A stretch of DNA of 64,000 bases, taken from assembly GCF_016920785.2 (NCBI RefSeq), contig NW_024609951.1, positions 124,001-188,000 of the forward strand, written 5' to 3'. The notes under the pieces were generated by a model. That model searched no databases, had not been told where the DNA came from, and saw nothing but the letters and a program-made list of their open reading frames with translations. The first letter of the stretch is position 1. The number at the start of each line of letters is the position of its first letter. Position numbers and translations under genes: made by a program. The stretch is from Ixodes scapularis. Lineage: Eukaryota > Arthropoda > Arachnida > Ixodida > Ixodidae. Of this stretch, positions 44,457-54,779 are shown in pieces.

Positions 44457-44691
44457 TGTTGATGCTCAAGCCTTTCATCCGCGGCTTGCCGCCAGCTGAT
44501 CCGGCTGCTCGACGGTGAGGAAGTGGCGAAAGTGACCTCTGAAGTAAATCTAAATCCTTGTTGTTCATCCAGTTATCCGGTTTCAAAGTGTGGAAGGTGT
44601 CCAACGTGTACTGAGGGCGGGAACTACGAGCGTTTTGCCTTGCTTTCGTAACCGAAACCAGAACAGCGAGATTACTGCCTTCGTACTCCAA
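44457..44691 (-). pseudogene. ORF interrupted by the hAT-like insertion, 5' part
   Basis: Open minus frame (upstream of the insertion in reading direction) of about 78 codons, with no ATG at its start (TTG at 44691; the frame extends further upstream). It includes Y-T-L-D-T-F-H-T-L-K-P-D-N-W and enters the hAT-like element at CAGGGG. It continues in register at 42881. It may be the protein of the 4.4-kb element; family not recognised. Confidence 0.45.
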
Positions 44692-45256
44692 AATGATGGA
44701 AGCAATAACTCGTCAAAAACCCCTTTTTAGGGTTTCAAACCAAGTAAACAAGACAAATGTAATTAAACTTCGTTGTCTGTATGCAGGAGGACTTATGTAA
44801 CACAAGAATACATTCTTTTTCCAAAACGAAAAAGAAAGTAAAACTCAGTCCGCCGTATATGGCAGCAACTTCTCCGCTGCAAAACCTATGCTGGCAACGT
44901 CAGCGGTTTTACTATGGCAGCCTCCGCTTTGCGCCGCATTCCCTTTCCCTCCTTCCCCCCCCCCCCCCTGCTCGGTGCCGTACGCTCGTTCGTTGGCGGC
45001 GTTTGTTGCGCCATCTCTTGTCTCCCGTGCGAAACGGCGCCGTGTTGTTTGCAGACCGGTGGCGTCGCTGCGTTTCCGTAGGAGCTAAGCCTTTATCTTT
45101 CTCTACTTTTTCCTCAGGTACCTTCGCTCTTTGCAAATTTTACAAAAAAATGCACCATCTGTGGGCAACCCTGCACAAAGTCGTAGCGCGATATGTTAAC
45201 AAACCGAATTTTCCGGTCGATATAAAAAGCCTGGCGTCTCCTTGTTTCACCCTGTA

Positions 45257-45689
45257 GAGTTGAATGCTGGTTTCGCGTTCTTCATTTTGGCTGGAAGCGT
45301 TACTGAGAGGGAGTGTGTGTGTTGTGCCCCTACTTGGTTTTAGAAAATGATGTATTGAACATATCAACACGTTAAGGCGCAGAATTGTGAGTACTTCGAC
45401 ATATACTTTAGGCGACATAGAGCTTGGTTGCCGCTATTTGTTCTGATCACTTTTGCTTTGGGGCTCTCAGAGGTTGAAATTCTCGAAGGAACTTGCAGGG
45501 CTGCAGTGTTATGAAGTGTTTAAGTGGTTTGAGAGGCAGAAGGGCTTTGAAGGGCCAACGTGTCTGAAGTGCAGAAAGGGTCCCATAACACATCAGGGCT
45601 ACAAAGTTAATTTTAATAGTGTCAGCAAAGCGGTTTAAATAGTATTGATAACATTTATTAACATAAAGCTAAAAGCGTTCTTTATGATA
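45257..45689. other. Unassigned
   Basis: A 61-codon plus frame (45453-45638) with two C-x-x-C-like cysteines only; not supported as a gene. Confidence 0.35.
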
Positions 45690-46080
45690 TATTCGGAGAG
45701 TATCAGATCAGTGGCATTAGAGGAAGAACTATTTTAATAAATATCCGAATCAAAAGAAAGTACATATAAGAATGGCAAAAGTCGCGATCAAGTGGTTTTC
45801 CTCCAGATGAAACTGAACAAAGGCTTCGATCGAGTAGAACACAGTTTTTCTACAAACTTTGAGAACATGTAAATATGAACGAATTGAATATGCGTTTTTT
45901 TCATATTTCATATTCCGGATGTATCACCTAACTTATATTTAATCAAAAACAACCACCTGCAGTCCCATATTGCGTTCCATGAAAAAAAAGGTTGTTTAAT
46001 ATCACCCCAATGTTTAGCGTATTTTCCACAATTAAACATTAACAGTACATTGCGCGAGTCAAAATAGTTATTTCAGAAAA
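45690..46080 (+). pseudogene. RT relic of a different LINE type (L1/RTE-like)
   Basis: Plus-strand translation with frameshifts: R-D-Q-V-V-F-L-Q-M-K-L-N-K-G-F-D-R-V-E-H-S (near 45795), resembling the D-x-x-K-A-F-D-R-V-x-H box, and K-G-C-L-I-S-P-Q near 45990, resembling R-Q-G-C-P-L-S-P, followed by L-R-E-S-K. The DRVEH plus QGCPLSP combination is that of L1/RTE-type RTs, not CR1. Very decayed. Confidence 0.5.
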
Positions 46081-46577
46081 TTGAGATGTAATAACCATGG
46101 TAATCATGTGATACGGGGTGGCTGTGTTGTAGCCTCAGTAGACAGGCATGCAAAAAAAAAAAACACACTCAGTATCTTTACATTCACAGAAGTCGGAACG
46201 TAAGAGGAATATCTATGCTTGCCTTGTTAATCACACGATATCGTTTCTTACCATTCGAGAAGGAGCAGAGAGATGATGATAATGGCTAGTGCACGCATTG
46301 TGGCTGTGCTATAAGAGCCTGTCTTCACAAATATCGCTGAGAGAAGTCTCATAACTGCGTCTGAAACCAAAACCTTTATATACTGGACCGTGAACTTTCA
46401 GACACTTCAAGTAAAACATGACGTCAGCTTTCGTGTCACTGCGGAAATATTTTTTGTTATTCAGTTTCCCAAGCTGTTCAGTACTTGAACTAAACTAAGT
46501 TTAAATGTTTTTGTATGGAAATGTTGAAATTTCTGTATCACATGCACCAGGCCGAGTTATAAAGGTACGTGAAAAAA
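46081..46577. other. Unassigned; possible third diverged copy of the duplicated unit
   Basis: 46155-46200 (A-run, CACACTCAGTATCTTTACATTC) loosely resembles the start of the duplicated unit at 46570-46620. Not pursued further. Confidence 0.3.
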
Positions 46578-47103
46578 AAACACACACTGAAATATTTGCA
46601 TTCTGTGCAGGTTCAGCGTACAAAAAAAAACAAGCATGTGAAAGAGTCAATGACACAATGAAAGGATCGACGAAGAATGGGACGGTCAACCGAATGCTCA
46701 CGTTTGTGTCAACGACTTTCATTTATGAAAGATCAACGAACCTTTCTTGCAGTTATGCACGAGCAATAAAAAACGACGCAAGAACGCCTGAAGAAAACAT
46801 TAGCTTCTCGAGTCCTCTTCGCATTTTTCCATATAATTGTTTATTACTTAAGTTGAAACTACCTTGTGAAGACGCACTTACCTTTTGTTTTCACGCATTA
46901 TTTAAAACTTTCGGCAATTTCTAACCTTTCGCAATTACATTTGGGTTTAAAAAACAAAATGCAAGGATATATTTTGCTAAAGCTAAATCGCTTTGCTATT
47001 TAAACTATAATATTACCTTAGATTCGACGAATTTTAATACAACTATTTCCTTATACATGGTTATGTCACCGAAACAACGTAAGGAAACTGTAGAAGAGTA
47101 AGG

Positions 47104-47140
47104 CAGACAGGATAGATGCTGACCAACTAGTCCAGATCAC
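47104..47140. mobile_element. Possible PLE 3'-end scrap
   Basis: AGACAGGATAGATGCTGACC then AACTAGTCC resembles the GACAGGATAGAGCGCTGAAC and AACCAACTAGCCC ends of the PLE at 35585. Too short to be certain. Confidence 0.3.
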
Positions 47141-47191
47141 CACTTTTCTAACTATTTCCTCTCTTGTGCTATCCTAGTTTATGCAACTTAA

Positions 47192-48969
47192 AGGGACCAT
47201 GAAATGACCTTTTTACTTTTTCCCGATAACTTTTACATTAAACCGTCAATGTTCACGGAATGCCGAACAGGCATCCGTTTTCGTCTCGGTTTATTAACTT
47301 CTACACAAAAAATTAATGAAATATCGACTTTTTCGTACTCTCCAACAGTCCGCAAAACAAGCCGTGACGTACACTGTTTCCGGAACCGGAACTTCTCTCG
47401 GCAGTAGGAGAATGGGAGCGTTAGCGGCAACGAGTTGGGGTGCGCCGGTAGGTTTTACTGCACTGATGTCATCGACGTATTTTCTGAAACGGCGCCTCTC
47501 ATCGCCGCATCGCAGCTGAGCGAAATTCAGTGAGATATGTTGCTCTACAGCGACAGCATGGGACTAGTCCCATACGCCGGTATGCCTGTTGGGAAGTGCA
47601 GCGAGTCTTCCGGGGAAGACTCCAGAAGTCAACCCAACTGTCATTGTTGGCAAAAGGGCCGGCCCGTGTCAGTCGTTTGCAAAGCGACGTAGATGGAAAC
47701 AAATTGCCGTGGCGTTTTTCGCAGCCTGGGAGATGCAGGAGCGAGCCGACGTTAAAAAAGATACGTTTGACTACGAGTGTCAGCAAGAGCCACATAAATA
47801 CCTGTTTACACTCGGAGCGCACACGCGCGCGCTTGATGGAAGTGCTGTATATTCGAGCTGTTGGTAAGCGCTTCGGGACCGTTCTTTTACGATTGCAACT
47901 CGATACTGACGCGACACTCGGCAAAGAAAAATTGGACCGGGGTTGCACGTATACCTCCCACGAGTGACGTGACTTGCAGTGACGTGCAGTCTGTCCGAAT
48001 AAAAATGGCATACCAATAACAAAGTGTACATACCGTGTTACGAAGGAAATCCATACGGCGTTTATTTCAGCTCTATATCACACAAAACAAGATAGAATCG
48101 ACGAGAGTCAATTTTCGACGAGTGTTCGTCAACACTGCCTCGGAAAACAAGGGGAGGAGATTGACTTCACCTCTTAATCTAGAATTGAGGTCAGCGATCA
48201 AACTATATTACGGGAAGGGTCCACAAGGGTCGCGCGGGCATATTCCATTTAGCACGCCAGCCGGTCGTAGGCAGACGGTCTTGCGACGAAGCAACGCAGC
48301 GCCGAGTCGGAATGCCTGCTAGGCCTATATTCTGAGCAGCTCGCTTCGTCGGAGTCGGTAGATCCAGCGTTCTTGTTCGTCGTGGTCTGTTTTAAGTACT
48401 TTTTTTTGCTGCTTGAAGTAGGCACGCGCGAGAAGAACACGTAGAAAAATAAACGTTCAGTCAGTCAGAGTTTTGAGAGGAAGGAAAACAAAGAAAATAA
48501 ACGTTCGTCGGTAGCCGCCACCCAAGTAACTGTCGGCCCTGCCCTACTGCGCACGCGCAGTAGTTGCTTCGCTTACCACACGATAGATGGCGCTTGGCTC
48601 TCAGCATTATCAAATTTGGCAATTTTCGCCACACATCTCTAATTATGCTACAAAATGTGGATCTAAATATTATTTAACAAAACTTTTAGGAAACATTCGC
48701 CGGCTATTTATTGTTTACGATCGCGGTGCTGGTGAGGTAGGCTCTTACCCAATAGGCGACGTGGATTCGGCTGACGTGCTCCGTTTCCGCGGATGCATCG
48801 TAGTGAAAAGGCGAAGGAAAGAAGGCGCAAAAGAGTCCAGTTTTCTTTTAAAAGTTCTATAGCAAATAACTTTTTTTAGCTCCCTATTTTTGTGTTTTTG
48901 TGTTTCTTTTCACACCTTTTACGACGTGCGGTGGATGAAACTCGATTTTAAAATTATTTCATGGTCCCT
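47192..48969. mobile_element. 1.78-kb TTAA-flanked element
   Basis: Inverted ends AGGGACCATGAAATGACC and the complement of AGGGACCATGAAATAATT are flanked by TTAA at 47188-47191 and 48970-48973. The paralogous segment 53348-54070 has no insertion at the matching place. The interior is GC-rich, with a plus-strand frame (about 47538-47690, not the longest one) containing Y-A-G-M-P-V-G-K-C-S-E-S-S-G-E-D, then C-H-C and V-V-C, reminiscent of the Cys-rich P2RX7-C-type domain common in arthropod element proteins. This last point is speculative. Confidence 0.78.
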
Positions 48970-49439
48970 TTAAATCATGTACTGATATCACAAGGCTCCT
49001 AACTGACCTTAGTACATGGAAACTCGGGTAGTTATATCGCTGACAATATTAATTGAAGCAGTTCTCTGTTTTCTATTAGTACCTTCCAGTTCTGGCGAGA
49101 GCTGTGGCCCGAACTAGGAATGGGATGCTAAGTTAAGTTATATTACTAGAAAGCATTAACTGCCCAATGGAGCGAAGCCGGCGTTGGCTGTAACCGGTTG
49201 CGACGTGTTATGTGGGTCCATAACAAAGAGGTCATCCTTGCTCAGGAGCCAGCAGAACGGCTGGTAGTGCAGCAGGAGGGGGCGACGCGGGTATGCGCTG
49301 ACCTGACGTCAGGCCTATTTTCAGGCCTAACGTTACGCATTGAGGTCTAACGTTGCCAACCGGTACGCGCAGCTGTCCAATGTCAGGGAAGGCGACGCGG
49401 GTATGCTTTGGAATAAAGCTAGGCCTAAATTTATGATTT

Positions 49440-49960
49440 GATGTTTAACCTCGTCAGCTGGTCCTTTGAGGTCGTTCGAGACGTCGTTTTCTAACCGCTG
49501 CCTTTGAGGTCGTCCTAGACTTCGTCTTCTAGGCGTAGTTTTCGACGTCTTCCTTGACGTCGTCCTTTAGGCGTCGTTCTTCTCGTCGTCCTAGACGTCG
49601 GCATGAGGTCGTCCTAAGAGGTCGTCCTAGAAGTCATCATCGTTCTTGACGTCGTCCAAGGGGTCATTCTAGACGTCGTTTTTTAGGTGTCATTCTCATA
49701 GTCGTCCTATATGTCGTTCCCTAGGCTTCTTTCTTGGCGTCGCCCTAGGTGTCGTTTTTAAGGTCCTCCTATATGTCGTGATAGAAGTTGTCCTTGATGT
49801 CGTCCTTTCTGTCGTCCTAGACGTCGTTTTTAGGTCGTCCGAGAGGTGCCTCTCGGTGTCGTCCTAGACGCAGTCTTTCACCTCGTCCGAGAGGTCGTCC
49901 TAGACGCCATACTTGGCGTCGATTTCCAGGACGTCGTCTTTGACGTCGTCCTAAACTTTA
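49440..49960. repeat. Left minisatellite arm, GACGTCGTCCTAG units
   Basis: About 520 bp of degenerate 10-14 bp units around GACGTCGTCCTAG/GGCGTCGTTCT. The Val/Asp-rich plus frame at 49846-50031 is a repeat artefact. Confidence 0.85.
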
Positions 49961-49963
49961 ATA

Positions 49964-50122
49964 CATGTAGAAGCGTTACTCGAAAACATTTCACCCGCGG
50001 AACTATAATGCTTTCTCATTGCGACACGTGAGCACTCTTTAGTGTCCACGGCGGACACTAAAGCGGCATTATAATCCCGCTGGCTAAATGTTTTCGAGTA
50101 ATGTTTCAACACGTGTTAAAGT
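49964..50122. repeat. Central hairpin of the foldback element
   Basis: ACATGTAGAAGCGTTACTCG then AAAACATTT at the left pairs with AAATGTTTTCGAGTAATG ... ACGTGT at the right. The inner stem TAGTGTCC ... GGACACTA is centred near 50049 (CACGGC), making a long cruciform-capable centre. Confidence 0.8.
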
Positions 50123-50490
50123 TTAGAAGGACGTATAGGACGACGCCGAGGACAACGTCCTAGAGATCGACGTCAAGTACGGCGTCTAGGACGACCTCTA
50201 GGAAGACGTCAAGGGCAACGTCAAGGACAGCGTCAAGGACGACGCCAAGGATAAATTCTCGAACGACCTCAGAAACGAAGTCAAGGAAAACGTCTTTGAC
50301 GAATTCTAGAACGACCTCAAGAACGACCTTAAGGACAACGTCTAGGACGATTTCCAGAATAACGCATAGCGGTCGAAGTCTTGAACGCCATCTAGGACGA
50401 AGTCATGAACGACGTCTAGAGCGATTTCAAGGACGAAATTTAGGACGACCTGAAGACCAACGTCAAGAAGGACATCGAGAACGACGCCTA
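50123..50490. repeat. Right minisatellite arm (first part)
   Basis: Inverse of the left arm: AGGACGACGTCTAGGACGAC-type units. Continues at 52910 after the inserted element. The 67-codon plus frame is a repeat artefact. Confidence 0.85.
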
Positions 50491-52907
50491 CACTATTAGA
50501 AAAAAGGGTATCGATAGTCCTCCCTAAGGGGAGGAACGGTCTTGTAACCTATGTCCTTTAGGAAGGGAGAAGCTTCCGTCCCTGAAGCAGTGGAGCAAAT
50601 AGTTACTCCGTCGCTTGCATCTCATTATGGCGGCCCTGAATCGAGCAAATTGAGCTCAATAAAGCTTAACGAGGACGCTACGTTTCTTGTAAGGCACGAG
50701 AGGAGCAACAAACAGAAGCGTAACACGAGCTTTCCTCAAACTGTGTTTATTTCCAAAGCCAGATCCCCCCCTCCCCCCACAGGTACAGAAACTCGCGTTT
50801 CGAAAGCAGTTACTCAGTCGTCTCGTCGTCAGCACTACGATGTTAAATAGAGACAACCGATACCCAGCTACTTCGCGCACTTTACGTCTTATCTTTGCTG
50901 TTCCTCGAATCACAATTCCATCGTCAACCTCACATCACGGAGGAATGGCAAACCAATCCTCGAAACCAAAAGCCGCTCTCAAAAGAACAAACTCGAAGCC
51001 GCTGTTTATCGCGCAGCGTGAAAGAAAGTTAAATCGCTTGCCACCAGAAGGCAGGGTCAAGCTGAGTAAAAGTAGCTATGCTATGTGCGCTAGGTACCGC
51101 CCAATTCATGTACTACAAAAATATTTTTATTTTCTCCCGCCACCATTACACTTCGGGAACCTCTAGTATACACACATGAAGACACGCACAGGTGAACATA
51201 CATTGAGCCCATAAACATACAGGGCTCATAAAACATGAATACAGCGGCACACTAACCCGAACACTACACACGAGGTCTGCGTTTCCGTCTTTTATACTGA
51301 TCGTTTCGAACGTTCGGAATTTCTCGGTGAGTGCCTAAGCAATGAAAATATTCCCAGCCGGTTGATTTTTTTTTCCAGTAATGTCATACATCTGAGAGTA
51401 TTTTGAATGGCTCAGGGGATGAATCTCTTAATAAAACGTAAACTGCTGGATCATGCCATAATTATTTGAAAGCCAATAAATCAAGCCGCTCCAAGGCGGT
51501 TCGAAGCCATGAGTTTGTTTCCCCGCACGGCGCGTCGTAGCCTGTATTTCTATTGTAATGTTTCTTTTTTCCATTTGTACAGTTCGCGCACGGCTGCTAT
51601 TGCGGTCTTGAATTGCTCTCTAGAGCGGATATTCACTCAGCTGGAAGGGATGCTTGACGGGCAGAGAAATCGCTTTTCGATCAACTTGAATCCAGTCAAA
51701 AGCCGGGACTTGCGGCAGGTGTTAAGTGTACGGAGCTACGCCGTGGCGAACTCGAAAACGTCTAGCGCTAATCCAAGCGCGCCACTTAAATTGCAGTTTC
51801 TCCAGGAACTGTAGTATATTTAGACAGCAAAATAAAGGGTAGCTTTTTTTCGATTTTACATACTATTTTTCTTTAATGCTAAAATTCAACACTGTAAATA
51901 TATGTACTTTCCGTCATAGTTTCGTACTCTTTAGTCCGTTCTCCAGAGTGCAATCGCTCTCTAGGAGTAGACAACCGACAGTTTCATTGGCCAGCGTATA
52001 CGATGGGAGATTACTGTTCAGACCAGCGTCCCGACATTATTATCCGCACGTCGATCGATTGCACGTGATCCCTCAAGTGGTCTTATACTTTTAAATGTAA
52101 AGCGGAATGTCAACCTGCGACACCCCGCCCCCTCCAATCACGACCCGACGAGCGGCACCAATGCCCGACAGTTTACGTCATCTCATCTTGTTGTACATCA
52201 CTGATACACGAACACACGGCCACATCGGCAATAATTCCAGTCTTCTGTTCACAACGCACAACACTGCCATCACGATGTTGCTGCTATGTTGCTGACACGC
52301 AGAAATAAAGAACCACGTTGAACGCCGGTTCGCACTCGGCATCGGAAAACAGGATTGAACTCAGCACGGAAGGCACCCAGGCAGCCGGCAGCAAAACCCG
52401 CCTGTCTTGGACGCAGTTCCTGCGATTACCAAAACGTCGAAAACGTCAACACAGTTCCTTCCGCGTGGTTCCGCTACAAATAGTTCCGCGTGTGTCCCGC
52501 AATCCGGAGACGGCCATCTTACCCATTGAACGTAGCGCTGCTGGCACTGCTCCGGAACTTCGCTGCTTCTAACGGCTCCGTTTGGTCGTGTAATAGAATT
52601 AGTGATAAAAACGTCAATGCAACCGGAATGTTCTGCACGTCTTGACTAGAAGACGAAATTACAGGTGGCATTCGCTGCCGGTGAAGCTCAATCAACTCAA
52701 AGACATTTATTAAACAACGTGCGCGACGTGCTCGAAAAACTGAGCCGAAAAAAGATGAGTCGGGAGGGTAAAAGCTTTCTCCCGTCTGCCTGGAGAAGGA
52801 GAAACACGTTTCGTTCCTCCATTTTTCTCGTGTCCGCTTGGGGCGCATGAGTAGAAGGGAGGAAGACGCGCCGGTGCTACCCTTTTCCTCCATTTTTTCT
52901 TAGAGTG
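50491..52907. mobile_element. 2.4-kb TA-flanked element splitting the right arm
   Basis: Ends CACTATTAGAAAAAAGGGTA and the complement of CACTCTAAGAAAAAATGG, flanked by TA at 50489-50490 and 52908-52909. The minisatellite is continuous across the insertion if the element and one TA are removed. Tc1/mariner-like by ends and target. Interior frames (50551-50850, 50840-51166, 51509-51814, 52318-52572 plus; 52519-52893 minus) show no transposase motif; CTGTTTATTT/TATCGCG patches and AATAAA occur. Probably non-autonomous. Confidence 0.75.
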
Positions 52908-52909
52908 TA

Positions 52910-53030
52910 GAGATCGACGCCTAGGACGACGTCGAGAACGACGAGTAGAAAACGACGTCTAAGACGACCTCTAGAACGAACTCAAGGACGACACCCAGAT
53001 GACGTCTAGGACGACTTGAATGTACACTTA
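52910..53030. repeat. Right minisatellite arm (second part)
   Basis: GACGACGTCGAGAACGACGA-type units continuing the array that stops at 50490. Confidence 0.85.
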
Positions 53031-53347
53031 AGGACGTTGGAACTCAAAGTGCATGCCCGCGTCCTCCGCTCCCGTTAAACAGCTACGAGTACCGTTTGAC
53101 GAAGTTAGACCTCAAATTGTAATATTAGGCTTCACGTTAGGCCTTACGTCAGGCCAGCACATACCCGCATCCCCACTCCCGCTGCGCAGCCAGCTGTTCG
53201 GCTGGCTTTTTAGCAACGATGACGCCGTTGCTATGGTGCTATATGACGCATCGCAAACAATGGGTATCCACGTGCCTTTTCGCTGCTACAGACGGCTAGT
53301 GACAATGGCGTCTTCCTCCACGGGACAGATAATGCTTACATAATATT

Positions 53348-54070
53348 AAAACGAGCACTGAAATATTTGCTTTAAATGCCGGTTCGGTAGCCCTCGGTGT
53401 GTGTCAGAAACAGAACAAGCTTGTGGAGGGTTGAACGGAACAGTGCTAGGCTCGACTGAATAATGGAAGGGTCAACCGAACAGCAGCGTTTGTCTTAAGG
53501 AGCTTCTTTTAAAAAAGGAGCAACGAACCTCGCACCAAGTTCTGCACGACCAATGCAAAACGACGCTAGAATAGACAAAAAAAAACAACAGATTTATGAA
53601 TCTTTTCCACTTTTTTCAAATCTCATTGGTTACTTAGTTAAAACTATAGTGTAAAAACGTAATTGTGTTGCGCCTCATGCATTATTTAAAAATTTCTGTG
53701 ACTTCAGACCTCCGGCAACTACATGTGCGTACAAATTGCAATAGACACCGAGGTATCTTGTTTTTTGGTCGCGAAAATTTGATACTTGGTTGTTTAAAAT
53801 AAAATTCCACATTAACCCCCCCCCCCCCCTCCACGAATTCCACATGCCATTGCCTCTCTTGTGCAATCCTAGCTTATGACAAAAAAGTCTGGTACTAATG
53901 TCAGAGTGTGCGTGCGTCACAGAACTTGGAGCATGGAAACTCCTGTCGTTCTATAGCGGACAATATTAACTGAACCAATGCTTCATGCTTCTTTGGTCTA
54001 GCTCTCGGTTCTGGGGAGAGCTGTTGTCCGAACCAGGAATGGGATGCGATGTTAAGGTTGTAGACTTTGG
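53348..54070 (+). repeat. Direct duplication, copy 2 (uninterrupted)
   Basis: The copy without the TTAA element; see copy 1. It contains a C14 tract (53816-53829). It continues into DNA with no counterpart after about 54070. Its left end lies within about 10 bp of the foldback element's right end, so the foldback element sits at the junction between the copies. Confidence 0.75.
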
Positions 54071-54779
54071 ACATGTTGCCTAATTTAGAGTAATTGAGTA
54101 TGTGGGGTCCGTAGACGGAGAATGGTGAGGATCGAGTATTTGAGCTCATATGGCCCGCGGAAGTAGGTTTCATGTTCCTAGCTATTACCTCAGAACTAGT
54201 GACACACGTATGAACTTAGTCATATTTTTATTATGACTACAAGCATGCATAATCTGCTTATCTGCTTATCATCTTTGCTGCACCCTCTTTTCAGAGGGGT
54301 GGAGAAAAGCACGTGGACCTCTTTTCGTATGACGCGTAGAGAAAATACGGTTGGAGGAAAATTTGTGAAGTGTGTCCCTCTGACATGCTCTTAGGCTCAC
54401 TGGGGTTGTAGTCTTCGCGGTTTGCCAAGTTATGGCGACGGTTAGGGGCTACGAAGGTACGCTTTCCGAAACGCGCTCTACGGGGTTATGATGCTGCCGT
54501 GCCTTGTAGTGGTGGGCGAGGTTTTTCATTGTAAAAGGCCTGGTATACGTCCATGCCAACTTTACGGAAATAGCGGTTTTCTCCGTCGCAGTCCTTGAAA
54601 TATTGTGGTGTGCTTGTTCGAAGCGCTTGGATAAAAAGAAATGCCAGCGACATTTACCTCTATACCAAAAATGCATCAAATGCATTACCGAGACTGACGA
54701 AGGATATGGTGCGTCAAGTGACGTATATTTTTCCGTTTAATTTAGCGGGGAAAATGAATGTTTAGGTTAGTTTAGATTA
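54071..54779. other. Unassigned
   Basis: No supported gene; the minus frames at 53901-54173 and 54449-54685 have no domain. Confidence 0.4.

Larger units (their letters stand above)
40852..45254. mobile_element. 4.4-kb TA-flanked element with ~300-bp inverted ends
   Basis: The ends CAGGGTGAAACAAGGAGACG (40852 on) and complement (to 45254) are flanked by TA at 40850-40851 and 45255-45256. Inverted similarity above roughly 85% by eye extends over about 300 bp (to about 41150 and from about 44965), including GCCCACAGATGGTGCA and CAAACAACACGGCGCCGTTTC. The TA target and CAGGGTG ends suggest the Tc1/mariner superfamily. It contains the nested hAT-like element and LINE below. A 39-codon plus frame from ATG at 41539 and a minus frame disrupted by the hAT-like element are the only coding-like parts. 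Confidence 0.85.
46578..49150 (+). repeat. Direct duplication, copy 1 (interrupted)
   Basis: Matches 53348-54070 in the same orientation: CACTGAAATATTTGC at 46586 and 53360; the GTCAACCGAA region; GCACGA(G/C)CAAT; CTCTCTTGTGC(T/A)ATCCTAG at 47160 and 53856; and the GAGAGCTGT(G/T)G(C/T)CCGAACYAGGAATGG block at 49100 and 54014. The copy is split by the TTAA element at 47192-48969. The plus frame at 46505-46924 is not supported as coding. Confidence 0.75.
49152..53338. mobile_element. Foldback element with minisatellite arms
   Basis: Inverted ends AAGCATTAACTGCCCAATGG and the complement of AAGCATTATCTGTCCCGTGG. Subterminal inverted homology continues for about 280 bp (GCGGGTATG, CCTGACGTMAGGCCT, GAGGTCTAAC). 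Inside these ends lie inverted minisatellites (49440-49960 against 50100-50490 plus 52910-53030) around a central hairpin. This ordered structure (unique end, tandem-repeat arm, centre, inverted arm, unique end) is that of Drosophila FB elements. It is split by another element at 50491-52907. No coding capacity of its own. Confidence 0.82.
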
